Of a stretch of 64,000 nt of DNA, positions 16,029 through 25,247 are shown piece by piece. Positions within the stretch are counted from its first letter, which is position 1; each line of letters begins with the position of its first letter. The translations under genes and the position numbers were made by a program. A model generated the notes under the pieces. It had not been told where the DNA came from. It did not search any database and saw only the letters and a program-made list of their open reading frames with translations. The stretch comes from an uncultured Aquimarina sp. (lineage in GTDB: Bacteria; Bacteroidota; Bacteroidia; Flavobacteriales; Flavobacteriaceae), in contig CANMCO010000011.1 of NCBI GenBank assembly GCA_947496355.1, positions 1 to 64,000 on the forward strand, in the 5' to 3' direction.

Positions 16029-16364
16029 ATGAAAAAGTTACCAATGATAGTAGCAATTGTAGTAAGTATCTTTTCGGCACAGGGTGCTATTGCTCAAGAT
16101 GAACTAGCTCTAAATGATGGAGATGGATTTGAATTCATGGATTATGAGTATGAGCAGCAAGAGTATACTGAAATCAATAAAGTAGAATTACCATTGTCTA
16201 TTCAAGAAAGAATAGCTAGAGGTTCTCAAAAGTTTACAATTGTAAAGGCTCACATGTCAAAAGATAACACATATAAAATAGTTTTACAAGATAACGATAA
16301 TACAAAAATTGTATTTGCTAGCGCTAATGGCGAATTTATAAAGCCAAACGACAATAAATCTTAA
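16029..16364 (+). CDS. Small exported hypothetical protein
   Basis: A 111-residue protein with a clear signal peptide (MKKLPMIVAIVVSIFSAQGAIAQ, cleavage likely after AIA or QG near residue 22). An acidic, Tyr-rich linker (DGDGFEFMDYEYEQQEYTEI) follows, then a small domain with VELPLSIQERIARGSQKFTI and KIVLQDNDNTKIVFASANGEF, a pattern like BLIP-type/PepSY-like periplasmic proteins of flavobacteria. No function can be assigned. It stands alone before the two-component genes and is followed by a terminator. Confidence 0.72.
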   Translation: MKKLPMIVAIVVSIFSAQGAIAQDELALNDGDGFEFMDYEYEQQEYTEINKVELPLSIQERIARGSQKFTIVKAHMSKDNTYKIVLQDNDNTKIVFASANGEFIKPNDNKS

Positions 16365-16430
16365 ATCTAGGGGTAGAAAAAGGATATCGTTTTGCAACCA
16401 AGGACGATATAAAGTTGTTTAGTGCTAAAA

Positions 16431-16461
16431 AAGAGACTCACTCCCAAGAGTCTCTTTTTTT
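16431..16461 (+). terminator. Terminator of the exported protein gene
   Basis: AAGAGACT/AGTCTCTT stem followed by a T-run, 67 bases after the stop codon at 16364. Confidence 0.82.
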
Positions 16462-16532
16462 ATGTTTTTATTTAAACTAAGTGTTTTAAATTGTAATTTT
16501 ATAAAATAGTTTTTCTTAATAAATCATAGGAT

Positions 16533-17885
16533 ATGTCCAAGATACTTATTGTTGAAGATGATGTGGCTTTTTGTACTATGCTCAAGACCTTTCTGCAAAA
16601 AAAGGACTATGAGGTAGCTACTGCATATTCGGGTAATGAGGCTATTCCAAAAATTAAGCAAAATGTTTTTGATGTTGTGCTTGCAGATGTTAGATTACCA
16701 GATAGAGATGGTATAACGCTGCTAGACGAAATCCTTAAGGATAATAAAAATACTCAGGTTATTATTATGACTGGTTATGCTGAGATTAATATGGCGGTTA
16801 ATGCTATTAAACTAGGAGCATTTGATTATATATCTAAACCATTTAACCCAGATACTATTCTAAAAACCATTGAGAAAGCGCTTAATGTAAGTACCTCGAA
16901 TTCTACTAATAACGGGAAGAAAGTACCTACAACTCCTAAAATTACAAAAAACAGTACTGATTCTTTTGTAAGAGGTGTTAGTGACGCATCCAAAAAACTA
17001 AATGAATATGTTGCTTTAGTAGCACCAACCCGTATGTCTGTGCTTATAGTTGGAGATAGTGGAACGGGTAAAGAATATGTTGCAAGTAGTATCCATAAAT
17101 CAAGTAAAAGATCTGAAAAACCATTTATACCCGTAGATTGCGGAGCTATACCAAAAGAAATCGCTTCAAGTGAATTTTTTGGGCATATTAAAGGATCTTT
17201 TACCGGCGCCGTAAATGATAAAGTAGGGCATTTTGAAGCGGCAAATGGTGGAACACTATTTCTGGATGAGATAGGCAACCTTAGTTATGAATTACAGGTC
17301 CAACTACTAAGAGCTCTTCAGGAAAGAAAAATTAAACCCGTTGGTAGTAATAAAGAGATTGAAGTTGATATTAGAGTGATTGCAGCAACAAATGAAGACC
17401 TTACCAACGCAGTAAAAGAAGGAGAATTTAGAGAAGACCTGTACCACAGGTTGAATGAATTTACTATTAAAGTCCCTCCTTTAAGAGATAGAATTGAAGA
17501 CTTAATGCTATTTGCAAATCATTTTCTTGAGGAATCAAATATGGAACTGGATAAGCATGTAGTGGGCTTCGCAGATGAAGTTCTTGAAGCATTCAAAAAA
17601 TATGATTGGCCAGGAAATCTTAGAGAGCTAAAAAATATAGTAAAACGTTCTGTTCTTTTATCTCAAAGTGATATGATTACGTTGGATATTTTGCCTAATG
17701 ATGTTGCATATGCATCTCACAATACAAAACAAACCTACGGATTGTTCAAAAATCAAAATGAGCAAGAACTAATCCTGGACGCATTGGAAAAAGCAAATGG
17801 AAACAAAGCGAAGGCAGCAAGGATGCTTTCTATAGATCGTAAAACACTATATAATAAACTAAAACAGTACGACATTAGCCTTTAG
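16533..17885 (+). CDS. NtrC-family sigma-54-dependent response regulator
   Basis: A transcription activator with three domains. The receiver covers about residues 1-118, with phospho-acceptor Asp in VVLADVRLPDRDG near 52 and Lys in YISKPF near 103. The sigma-54 AAA+ domain spans about 145-370: Walker A GDSGTGKEYVA, loop KGSFTGAV, Walker B GGTLFLDEIG. The C-terminal Fis-type HTH ends ARMLSIDRKTLYNKLKQY. The sigma-54 contact loop reads GSFTGA instead of the usual GAFTGA. It converges on the hybrid kinase gene with a four-base overlap of the stop ends, suggesting but not proving a signalling pair. Confidence 0.94.
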   Translation: MSKILIVEDDVAFCTMLKTFLQKKDYEVATAYSGNEAIPKIKQNVFDVVLADVRLPDRDGITLLDEILKDNKNTQVIIMTGYAEINMAVNAIKLGAFDYISKPFNPDTILKTIEKALNVSTSNSTNNGKKVPTTPKITKNSTDSFVRGVSDASKKLNEYVALVAPTRMSVLIVGDSGTGKEYVASSIHKSSKRSEKPFIPVDCGAIPKEIASSEFFGHIKGSFTGAVNDKVGHFEAANGGTLFLDEIGNLSYELQVQLLRALQERKIKPVGSNKEIEVDIRVIAATNEDLTNAVKEGEFREDLYHRLNEFTIKVPPLRDRIEDLMLFANHFLEESNMELDKHVVGFADEVLEAFKKYDWPGNLRELKNIVKRSVLLSQSDMITLDILPNDVAYASHNTKQTYGLFKNQNEQELILDALEKANGNKAKAARMLSIDRKTLYNKLKQYDISL

Positions 17886-20305
17886 TTTTCTACTTTTAGT
17901 TTTCCTATTAAAACTTCTATTTTTTCAATTGCCTCACTTGTTAAATTTAGTATTGAATTTTTGTCAAGATTATATTGATCCGGATGCTCTATTTTTTCAA
18001 GGATTGGAACGACATCTTTTGCCATTATTTGCTTAAACATAGGTAACATTTTATGGGCAATCTTTTTAATGTGATCAGTATCTTTTTGTGATATTCTTAC
18101 TTTTAATTCTTTTATATTATCTACAGTACTTTCATAAAATGTATCCAATATTGCATATAGAGAATCAGAATCCCCATGTGCAAATAACATTAAATCTTTC
18201 AACGAATACTCCTCTGTAGAACGATCATGAATTACTACCTCTTCGTAATCAACCAAATCAACCCTTAAAATTTCAGCAATAAGATCTATTAATGCTTTTG
18301 GAGCATAGGGTTTTCTTAGACTTCCGGAAAATCCTGCCTTCTGATATTCAGAAAACGAGGTATCTGTTCTACCAGATAGCGCAATCACTGGTAAATTAGC
18401 AAGGTTTTTATTATTTTTAATTTCTTTCAGAAGCCCAAAACCATCCATTTTTGGCATTTGGATATCGGTCAGTACTAGATCATATGTGGTCTTATGTAAA
18501 AATGAAATAGCTTCGATACCATTTTCGCAAATGTCATATGATAATCCCGCCAAAGAGGCAACTTCACTTGTTAATGACAATTGACTAGGATCATCATCTA
18601 CTATCAAGACTTTTTTGTTAGAAAAGTTCTGTATTTCTGAAATTTCTGTTTCTTCCTCTGGAGCCAAAGAACTTGATAGTTTAATAGGAATGTATAACGT
18701 AAATTCGCTTCCTTTATCAAGTTCACTGTCTAGAGTGATTTTACCATTAAGTAACTTGATTATTTTTTTGGTAATAGCCAATCCTAATCCAAAACCTCCA
18801 TATCTTTTTTCGGTGTCCTCATCTCCTTGAGAAAATTCTTCAAAAATATGATGTTGTTGCTCTTTTGTGATTCCTATCCCGGTATCCTTTACAGATATTG
18901 CTAGTTGTTTTTCTGATAAGCCATTTTCTATGATTTCACTGGCAATTGTTATTGAACCTTCGTCTGTGAATTTATAGGCATTATTTACTAAATTGGTTAA
19001 TACTTGCTTAAGTCTAAAAGGATCTCCCAAATACTGCTTTTTTAATTGATCATCTGTGATCATCCTAATATTTAAATTTTTCTTATCGTTTACAGGAATT
19101 ACACTAGAAACAGTATTTTCAATTAACTCTTTTGGAGAAAAAGGAAGTTCCTCAATAATCATTCTGCCCGCTTCGAGTTTAGATAAATCAAGAAGGTCAT
19201 TTACTAAATGAAGAATATAATCAGACGATTTTTTCAAGTGGCCCAGATAATGTTTTTGTTTATTGCTTAGCCCTGTTCTTTCTAATAAATCTGAGTATCC
19301 TATTACCGTATTTAATGGAGAACGTAAATCATGAGTTACCGTGTTGATTAATGATTCACGCGTATTCAAAAGGGATTCTGTATAAGTTTTTTCTGCTTCG
19401 AGCTCATTACGATATTTCTGACTTTTGGATACATCTTTAGTGATTAAATAAAGAAATATAATAGCAATAAGCAGGCTAATGGCGGCAATCACCACAATAA
19501 TGTTGGATGTTTTATTAAGCACTTGATTAGAAGCTTCTAGCCTCTTGTAATATTGATTTCTTTCGTTTAAATCTATAGCAGAAAGAAGATCTCTCAACTG
19601 TTTCGAGATGATTTGATCATTCTTTAATAAAGTGTTTTCTTTATTTGATATTTCTCTTTTATATCTTCTGTCTTTTTCCTCAAGATCTTCAAGTACCTGT
19701 TTTATTGTTGTAGCAAGAGAATCTAGGGTTTGGTTGGTAAGTCGTTGGGCATTATCTTCACTAGATAAGCTTAAAATATTGATTACCTTTTCTCTGAATT
19801 CTGGAGATAGTTTCCTAAACCTATTATTGTAATTAGACTCTCCAAATGATTCATTTTCCTTTTTCAGTTCATCTATTGCTGCTGCATAGATTCCCTTTTT
19901 TTTACGCTGGCGATAGATTTCAATGAGCTCTTCAAGGTTTTTGTTTTTACTATCGATTAGATATTTTATACTATCAATTTTTTTGGTTTGTAGTGTATCA
20001 TCAGATATTTCAGAAACCTTATTAATCGTAATAAGTATAGTGTCTATCTTTGCTCTATATGTTTTAAACTTAATAACATCAGAAGTTTGAACAATATTTC
20101 TGGTTAAACTTTCAGCTTCATATAAACCCGTAATTGCTTTACCTACTAAAAAAAGTTTTTCATTGTTTTCGTTTTTAATTTCGGTTATTTGGGTGTAATT
20201 ATTTAATTGTTGGTAGATCACCCAAAAAGCAGTTACAGCAAGTAAACCTGCAACCAGATATCCTGCAATGATCTTAAAAGTAACCGATCTTTTTGTATTC
20301 TTCAT
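17882..20305 (-). CDS. Hybrid sensor histidine kinase (HisKA-HATPase-REC-HPt)
   Basis: An 807-residue inner-membrane phosphorelay kinase. One helix lies near residues 12-32 and a second near 272-292, flanking a helical periplasmic sensor of about 240 residues with coiled-coil character. The HisKA box VTHDLRSPLNTVIGY (His near 325) is followed by the HATPase (N box NLVNNAYKF, G boxes DTGIGITKEQ and GGFGLGLAI) up to about 545. A receiver at about 570-690 has Asp in LVLTDIQMPKMDGFG. An HPt-like domain near 715-800 carries KIAHKMLPMFKQ. The gene is alone on its strand, opposite the sigma-54 regulator. Confidence 0.93.
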   Translation of the reverse strand: MKNTKRSVTFKIIAGYLVAGLLAVTAFWVIYQQLNNYTQITEIKNENNEKLFLVGKAITGLYEAESLTRNIVQTSDVIKFKTYRAKIDTILITINKVSEISDDTLQTKKIDSIKYLIDSKNKNLEELIEIYRQRKKKGIYAAAIDELKKENESFGESNYNNRFRKLSPEFREKVINILSLSSEDNAQRLTNQTLDSLATTIKQVLEDLEEKDRRYKREISNKENTLLKNDQIISKQLRDLLSAIDLNERNQYYKRLEASNQVLNKTSNIIVVIAAISLLIAIIFLYLITKDVSKSQKYRNELEAEKTYTESLLNTRESLINTVTHDLRSPLNTVIGYSDLLERTGLSNKQKHYLGHLKKSSDYILHLVNDLLDLSKLEAGRMIIEELPFSPKELIENTVSSVIPVNDKKNLNIRMITDDQLKKQYLGDPFRLKQVLTNLVNNAYKFTDEGSITIASEIIENGLSEKQLAISVKDTGIGITKEQQHHIFEEFSQGDEDTEKRYGGFGLGLAITKKIIKLLNGKITLDSELDKGSEFTLYIPIKLSSSLAPEEETEISEIQNFSNKKVLIVDDDPSQLSLTSEVASLAGLSYDICENGIEAISFLHKTTYDLVLTDIQMPKMDGFGLLKEIKNNKNLANLPVIALSGRTDTSFSEYQKAGFSGSLRKPYAPKALIDLIAEILRVDLVDYEEVVIHDRSTEEYSLKDLMLFAHGDSDSLYAILDTFYESTVDNIKELKVRISQKDTDHIKKIAHKMLPMFKQIMAKDVVPILEKIEHPDQYNLDKNSILNLTSEAIEKIEVLIGKLKVEN

Positions 20306-20403
20306 TTTCTTGTTTACCTATATTCTATAACTAAAAAAAACGAAAAGGATTGTTTGATTTAGTATTACACTAAATAAAGTTACAATAAATCAATAAAACA
20401 TGT

Positions 20404-20411
20404 TACTTTTG
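20404..20411 (+). promoter_or_regulatory. Probable -7 element before the TonB-receptor TPP riboswitch
   Basis: TACTTTTG matches TAnnTTTG and sits about 10 bases before the start of the aptamer, so the transcript would begin with the riboswitch. The -33 box is not clear. Confidence 0.5.
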
Positions 20412-20415
20412 CCCC

Positions 20416-20516
20416 GAAATCTCAAAGGGGTGCAGAAACCTTAAAAAGAATTTTTTTAAGATGAAGCTGAGATCATACCCGATGAACCTGGGCAGGTAAT
20501 GCTGCCAAGGGACGGC
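20416..20516 (+). promoter_or_regulatory. TPP riboswitch (THI element) of the TonB receptor gene
   Basis: The conserved THI boxes are present: AGGGGTGC, GCTGAGATCATACCC, GAACCTGGGCAGGTAATGC and CCAAGGGACGG. Between the first two lies an extra hairpin arm (CTTAAAAA/TTTTTTAAG), an enlarged P3 extension. A further 140 bases separate the aptamer from the receptor ATG, and I see no clear terminator there, so control is probably at translation. Confidence 0.95.
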
Positions 20517-20655
20517 CAAAACTGATAATATCTCTGATGTTTTTAGTGAAGGGAAAAAATAAAGAAATGCAGTGTTAAATCAGTGCAGATCTAAATCAAA
20601 TTAATTTTAATAAACAGAGTAATTACCCCTTTTATTCGTAATAAATCATTTACGA

Positions 20656-22875
20656 ATGAAAAAAGTATTGTTTTATCTTACGTTTGTCTTGTTTAGCATA
20701 AATGTATTAGCACAAGAAAAACAGAAAGATTCAATAGCCAACGGACTAGAAAAGCTTGATGAGGTATTAGTAAAGTCTGTTCGAGTGGATGCAGATTCAC
20801 CAATTACACACTCTAATCTATCAAAAGAAGAACTGGCTGAGCGTAATCTAGGTCAGGATATCCCGATTTTACTAAACTATTTACCAGGTGTAGTAACTAC
20901 TACAGATGCCGGAACAGGAATAGGATATACGTATATTAGGGTAAGAGGTAGTGATGCTTCTAGAGTAAACGTAACCTTAAACGGAATACCATTTAATGAT
21001 GCCGAAAGTCAAGGTACATTTTGGGTAAATTTACCTGATTTTGCTTCTTCTATAGAGAATCTTCAACTACAAAGAGGAGTAGGAACATCTACCAATGGTT
21101 CTGGAGCATTTGGAGCGAGTTTAAATCTGTTAACAGATGCTGTTTCTGAAACTGCCAATGCAGAAATTTCAAATTCATTTGGTTCTTTTGGAACCAGAAG
21201 ACATAATGCAAAATTTAGTACAGGTTTGTTAAACGATCATATAGAAATTGCAGGACGTTTATCGGCTATTGCTTCAGATGGTTATGTAGATCGTGCGTCT
21301 TCAGATCTGAAATCCTATTTTTTACAAGGATCCTACATAGACGATAATACGTTGATTAAAGCAATTACTTTTGGTGGACATGAAATTACATATCAATCCT
21401 GGAATGGTATTGATAAAACTACTCTGGAAAATGACAGAAGGTTTAATCCAATTGGTTTTCAGTATGATGCAACAGGAAATCTTCAAGGGTTTTATGAGAA
21501 TGAAGAAGACAATTATAAGCAGGACCATTATCAATTGCATTGGAATCAAAAATATGATAATAATTGGTCTACTAACCTAGGATTAAACTATACCTACGGA
21601 AGAGGTTTTTTTGAACAATATGTAGATGAATGGTATTATGGTAACGTGCTTTTTTCAGATCAAGCAACTTTAGAATTTTTAGGAGTTGACCCCGTTACTG
21701 TTAATGGTCAGGAAATTACAGCTACAGATTATATACGTCGAAGATGGCTAGATAATGATTTTTATGTTGCTAATGCTTCAGTAAATTATAAGAATAATAC
21801 TCTGGATGTAGATTTTGGAGCATTTTATAGCCATTATGATGGTGACCATTTTGGAGAAATTATTTGGACAGAAAATCCAATTGGTTTTCAAAAAGGAGAC
21901 CAATATTATTTTGGTAACGGAAAAAAAGATGAATTTACCATCTTTGGGAAAACGACCTATAGAGTTAATGATAAATGGAGCGCTTTTTTAGACCTGCAAG
22001 GCCGATTTGTAGGATATGAAACTACAGGAGATACTTCAGACCGTCTACCTCTTGAAGTTGATGAAAACTATGATTTCTTTAACCCTAAATTAGGAACAAC
22101 TTATCAAATAAATACTTCTAATCAGTTGTATCTATCTTATGCAAGAGCCAATAGAGAGCCAAGAAGAAGTGATTTTGAAAACGGGATTAATAGTGCAGAA
22201 AGACTAAATGATATAGAATTAGGCTGGAGATTTAATACGAATAAAACCATAGTGAATACTAACGTGTATTACATGTGGTATAAGGATCAATTAGTATTAA
22301 CAGGAGCTTTAGATGATGTAGGGGCACCAATAAGAGCAACAAGTGGAGAAAGCTATCGCTTGGGGATTGAAGTTGATGCTGATATTACACTTTCAGATAA
22401 ATTTACAATCAAACCCAATGTGGCTATCAGTACAAATAAGAATAAAGATTTTGTAACATCAAGAGATGGAGGTTTGGTAAATTTAGGAGATACAAACATC
22501 TCATATTCTCCAAATATTGTTGCTGGTAATATGTTTATTTACCAGCCGATCAAAAGTCTTCAATTAGGGTTCCTTTCTAAATTTGTTGGAGAACAATATA
22601 TGGGTAACATCGATAGCGAAACCTCTAAATTAGATAGCTTCTTTACAAATGATCTTAATATCGTATATGAAATTAAAGATATTCCGGTATTTAAATCTAT
22701 TGTGCTTACAGGTTTAATAAATAACGTTTTTGATGTAGAATATGTGTCTAACGGGTACTTCTTTACATTCGATGATGATTTTTCTAATCCTGGAACAGTT
22801 ACCACGGTAGAAGGTGCCGGGTTTTATCCGCAAGCAGGAATTAATTTCTTGTTAGGAGCAACACTTAAATTTTAA
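20656..22875 (+). CDS. TonB-dependent outer-membrane receptor, thiamine-regulated
   Basis: An outer-membrane active transporter. It has a signal peptide (residues 1-19, ending LAQ), a plug domain at about 45-160 (LPGVVTTTDAGTGIGYTYIRVRGSD; RVNVTLNGIPFNDAESQGTFW) and a 22-strand beta-barrel to the C-terminal Phe (LLGATLKF). Length 739 is normal; no carboxypeptidase-like N-terminal domain is present. A TPP riboswitch lies upstream, so the substrate is very probably thiamine or its phosphates, as for the Omr1-type receptors of Bacteroidota. It ends in its own terminator and lies directly before the thiamine biosynthesis operon. Confidence 0.93.
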   Translation: MKKVLFYLTFVLFSINVLAQEKQKDSIANGLEKLDEVLVKSVRVDADSPITHSNLSKEELAERNLGQDIPILLNYLPGVVTTTDAGTGIGYTYIRVRGSDASRVNVTLNGIPFNDAESQGTFWVNLPDFASSIENLQLQRGVGTSTNGSGAFGASLNLLTDAVSETANAEISNSFGSFGTRRHNAKFSTGLLNDHIEIAGRLSAIASDGYVDRASSDLKSYFLQGSYIDDNTLIKAITFGGHEITYQSWNGIDKTTLENDRRFNPIGFQYDATGNLQGFYENEEDNYKQDHYQLHWNQKYDNNWSTNLGLNYTYGRGFFEQYVDEWYYGNVLFSDQATLEFLGVDPVTVNGQEITATDYIRRRWLDNDFYVANASVNYKNNTLDVDFGAFYSHYDGDHFGEIIWTENPIGFQKGDQYYFGNGKKDEFTIFGKTTYRVNDKWSAFLDLQGRFVGYETTGDTSDRLPLEVDENYDFFNPKLGTTYQINTSNQLYLSYARANREPRRSDFENGINSAERLNDIELGWRFNTNKTIVNTNVYYMWYKDQLVLTGALDDVGAPIRATSGESYRLGIEVDADITLSDKFTIKPNVAISTNKNKDFVTSRDGGLVNLGDTNISYSPNIVAGNMFIYQPIKSLQLGFLSKFVGEQYMGNIDSETSKLDSFFTNDLNIVYEIKDIPVFKSIVLTGLINNVFDVEYVSNGYFFTFDDDFSNPGTVTTVEGAGFYPQAGINFLLGATLKF

Positions 22876-22880
22876 GTAAA

Positions 22881-22913
22881 AAAGAGGTTAAAAATATGGT
22901 TAACCTCTTTTTT
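22881..22913 (+). terminator. Terminator of the thiamine receptor gene
   Basis: AAAGAGGTTAA pairs with TTAACCTCTTT, followed by T residues, five bases after the stop codon. It separates the receptor from the thi operon. Confidence 0.9.
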
Positions 22914-22938
22914 TAATAGTATTTTTATAACATAAACT

Positions 22939-23014
22939 TTAGGGGTGTATTCGCTATAACGAATTCTGAGAAATACCCTTTGAACCTGATGCGGTTAAGA
23001 CCGACGAAGGGAAA
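22939..23014 (+). promoter_or_regulatory. TPP riboswitch of the thi operon
   Basis: The THI boxes AGGGGTGT, TTCTGAGAAATACCC, TGAACCTGATGCGG and CGACGAAGGGA are in the right order and spacing. The P3 arm is short (TTCG-type), unlike the aptamer at 20416. It is followed within 10 bases by a possible terminator hairpin. Confidence 0.95.
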
Positions 23015-23023
23015 AGTTAATAT

Positions 23024-23047
23024 CGCATATGCTATATGTGGTTTTTC
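23024..23047 (+). terminator. Candidate riboswitch-controlled terminator before thiS
   Basis: CGCATAT and ATATGTG pair (one G:T) around GCT and are followed by a U-rich stretch GTTTTTC. The position right after the TPP aptamer and before thiS fits an expression platform. The stem is modest. Confidence 0.5.
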
Positions 23048-23090
23048 TTCTTCAAATAGGTAAATACTACCTAAAGTTTATGGATTTAGC

Positions 23091-23300
23091 ATGAATGATA
23101 TGACCATAAACGTAAACAATCGCGCACAATCTATTTCAGAAAATAGTACCGTAGAAAAACTGTTGCAGCAATTAAATATTGCATCCAACGGAATTGCCGT
23201 TGCCATTAATAATGAAATTGTTTCCAAAGAAAAATGGAATGACACAATATTGAATAATAATGATCAACTAACTATTATTCAAGCTACACAAGGTGGTTAA
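23091..23300 (+). CDS. thiS: Sulfur carrier protein ThiS
   Basis: A ubiquitin-like carrier that delivers sulfur as a C-terminal thiocarboxylate for thiazole synthesis. The 69-residue protein ends in the required Gly-Gly (IIQATQGG). The core pattern TVEKLLQQLNI, then GIAVAINNEIVSKEKW, is typical of ThiS. It is the first gene of the operon after the TPP riboswitch. The cognate adenylyltransferase ThiF is not in the cluster. Confidence 0.95.
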   Translation: MNDMTINVNNRAQSISENSTVEKLLQQLNIASNGIAVAINNEIVSKEKWNDTILNNNDQLTIIQATQGG

Positions 23301-23359
23301 TACTGCTCTAATTTATAATTCTCACAAAACAATTCCCTTAAAACTCAAACATAATACTC

Positions 23360-25219
23360 ATGAAGAAAAAAGATACTGCACCACAAGGAAATCTAATATC
23401 AACCAAACCATTTCCAAATTCAAAAAAAATCTATGTTTCCGGAATTATTCATCCACAAATCAATGTGGCTATGAGAGAGATTTCATTAGATGATACAACA
23501 GATAGCTTTACAGGTAAAAAAATACCTAATCAGCCAGTAACAGTATATGATACTAGTGGCCCATACACAGATCCTTCAAAAAAGATTAATATACATGATG
23601 GGTTGGAGCCAATAAGAGAACAGTGGGTGCTAGATCGTGGAGATGTAGAAGAATTGGATAGTTTTTCTTCAGAATATTGCAATCAAAGATTGAATGACGC
23701 TAGCCTGGATCATCTTCGTTTTAACCATTTACGTAAACCAAAACGAGCTAAAATAGGAAAGAATGTATCGCAGATGTATTATGCCAAACAGGGAATCATC
23801 ACTCCAGAAATGGAGTATGTAGCTCTTCGTGAAAATCAAAAATTACAAGAGGTAAGACAACTTTCTAAACAACATCCGGGTCAAGACTTTGGAGCTAGTA
23901 TTCCCAATGTGATTACACCAGAGTTTGTAAGAGAAGAAGTGGCAAGAGGAAGAGCGGTAATCCCTTCAAACATTAATCACCCAGAAAGCGAACCTATGAT
24001 TTTGGGAAGAAACTTCTTGGTTAAAATCAATGCTAATATTGGTAATTCTGCAACTACCTCCTGTATCGAAGAAGAAGTAGAAAAAGCAGTCTGGGCATGT
24101 CGTTGGGGTGCTGATAATATTATGGATCTTTCTACAGGACAGAATATTCATGAAACTCGTGAGTGGATCATTCGCAATTCTCCTGTTCCGATTGGAACAG
24201 TACCCATATATCAAGCATTAGAAAAAGTAAATGGTAAAGCCGAGGATTTGACCTGGGAGATTTTTAGAGATACATTAATAGAGCAAGCAGAACAAGGAGT
24301 AGATTACTTTACAATTCATGCGGGAGTACGTTTAGCATATGTACCTATGACTGCAAAACGTATCACCGGAATTGTTTCTAGAGGAGGATCGATTATGGCA
24401 AAATGGTGCCTTGCTCATCATAAAGAAAGCTTTTTGTATACACATTTTGAAGATATATGTGAGATTATGAAAGCGTATGATGTAGCTTTTTCTCTGGGAG
24501 ATGGTCTACGACCAGGTTGTATTGCAGATGCTAATGATGAAGCGCAGTTTGCAGAATTAGAAACGCTAGGAGAGTTAACCAAGATAGCCTGGAAACATGA
24601 TGTACAGACATTTATTGAGGGTCCTGGTCATGTGCCAATGCATATGATTAAGGCAAATATGGATAAGCAATTAGAAGCTTGTGGTGAAGCACCTTTTTAT
24701 ACATTAGGCCCATTAACGACAGATATAGCGCCAGGGTATGACCATATTACTTCGGGGATTGGAGCCGCAATGATTGGTTGGTATGGGACTGCAATGTTGT
24801 GCTATGTGACTCCAAAAGAGCATCTTGGATTACCAAATAAAGAAGATGTACGTGTAGGGGTCATTACGTATAAGCTAGCAGCACATGCTGCAGATCTAGC
24901 AAAAGGACATCCAGGGGCACAATATAGAGATGACGCACTAAGTAAGGCACGTTTTGAGTTCCGTTGGGAAGATCAGTTTAACCTCTCATTAGACCCAGAA
25001 AGAGCGAGGGAGTATCACGATGAAACATTACCTGCTGAAGGAGCAAAAATTGCTCACTTTTGTAGTATGTGTGGTCCAAAATTCTGCTCTATGAAAATTT
25101 CTCAAGAAGTACGAGAATATGCTGCCAAAAAAGAAATAGATAGTCAAAAAGCGCTTCAAGAGGGAATGCAAGAAAAAGCAGAAGAATTCAAAGAAAAAGG
25201 AAGTGAAGTATATTTATAA
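23360..25219 (+). CDS. thiC: Phosphomethylpyrimidine synthase ThiC
   Basis: A radical SAM enzyme converting aminoimidazole ribotide to HMP-phosphate, the pyrimidine part of thiamine. The N-terminal ThiC-associated domain (about residues 20-110) is followed by the barrel, with RGRAVIPSNINHPESEPM, GNSATTSCIEEEVEKAVWACRWGADN and EGPGHVPMH. The unusual C-terminal cluster motif CxxCxxxxC is intact (CSMCGPKFC). Length 619 is typical. An overlapping small ORF start at 23293 in another frame is ignored. Confidence 0.98.
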   Translation: MKKKDTAPQGNLISTKPFPNSKKIYVSGIIHPQINVAMREISLDDTTDSFTGKKIPNQPVTVYDTSGPYTDPSKKINIHDGLEPIREQWVLDRGDVEELDSFSSEYCNQRLNDASLDHLRFNHLRKPKRAKIGKNVSQMYYAKQGIITPEMEYVALRENQKLQEVRQLSKQHPGQDFGASIPNVITPEFVREEVARGRAVIPSNINHPESEPMILGRNFLVKINANIGNSATTSCIEEEVEKAVWACRWGADNIMDLSTGQNIHETREWIIRNSPVPIGTVPIYQALEKVNGKAEDLTWEIFRDTLIEQAEQGVDYFTIHAGVRLAYVPMTAKRITGIVSRGGSIMAKWCLAHHKESFLYTHFEDICEIMKAYDVAFSLGDGLRPGCIADANDEAQFAELETLGELTKIAWKHDVQTFIEGPGHVPMHMIKANMDKQLEACGEAPFYTLGPLTTDIAPGYDHITSGIGAAMIGWYGTAMLCYVTPKEHLGLPNKEDVRVGVITYKLAAHAADLAKGHPGAQYRDDALSKARFEFRWEDQFNLSLDPERAREYHDETLPAEGAKIAHFCSMCGPKFCSMKISQEVREYAAKKEIDSQKALQEGMQEKAEEFKEKGSEVYL

Positions 25220-25247
25220 CATATAGGTGAATCATTAAACTGAAAAT

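Noticed and set aside
16826..17278. Minus-strand ORF of 150 codons
   Set aside because: Lies wholly inside the sigma-54 regulator gene on the other strand and has no recognisable domain.
23293..23493. ORF of 66 codons after thiS
   Set aside because: Overlaps the start of thiC in another frame; no family resemblance.
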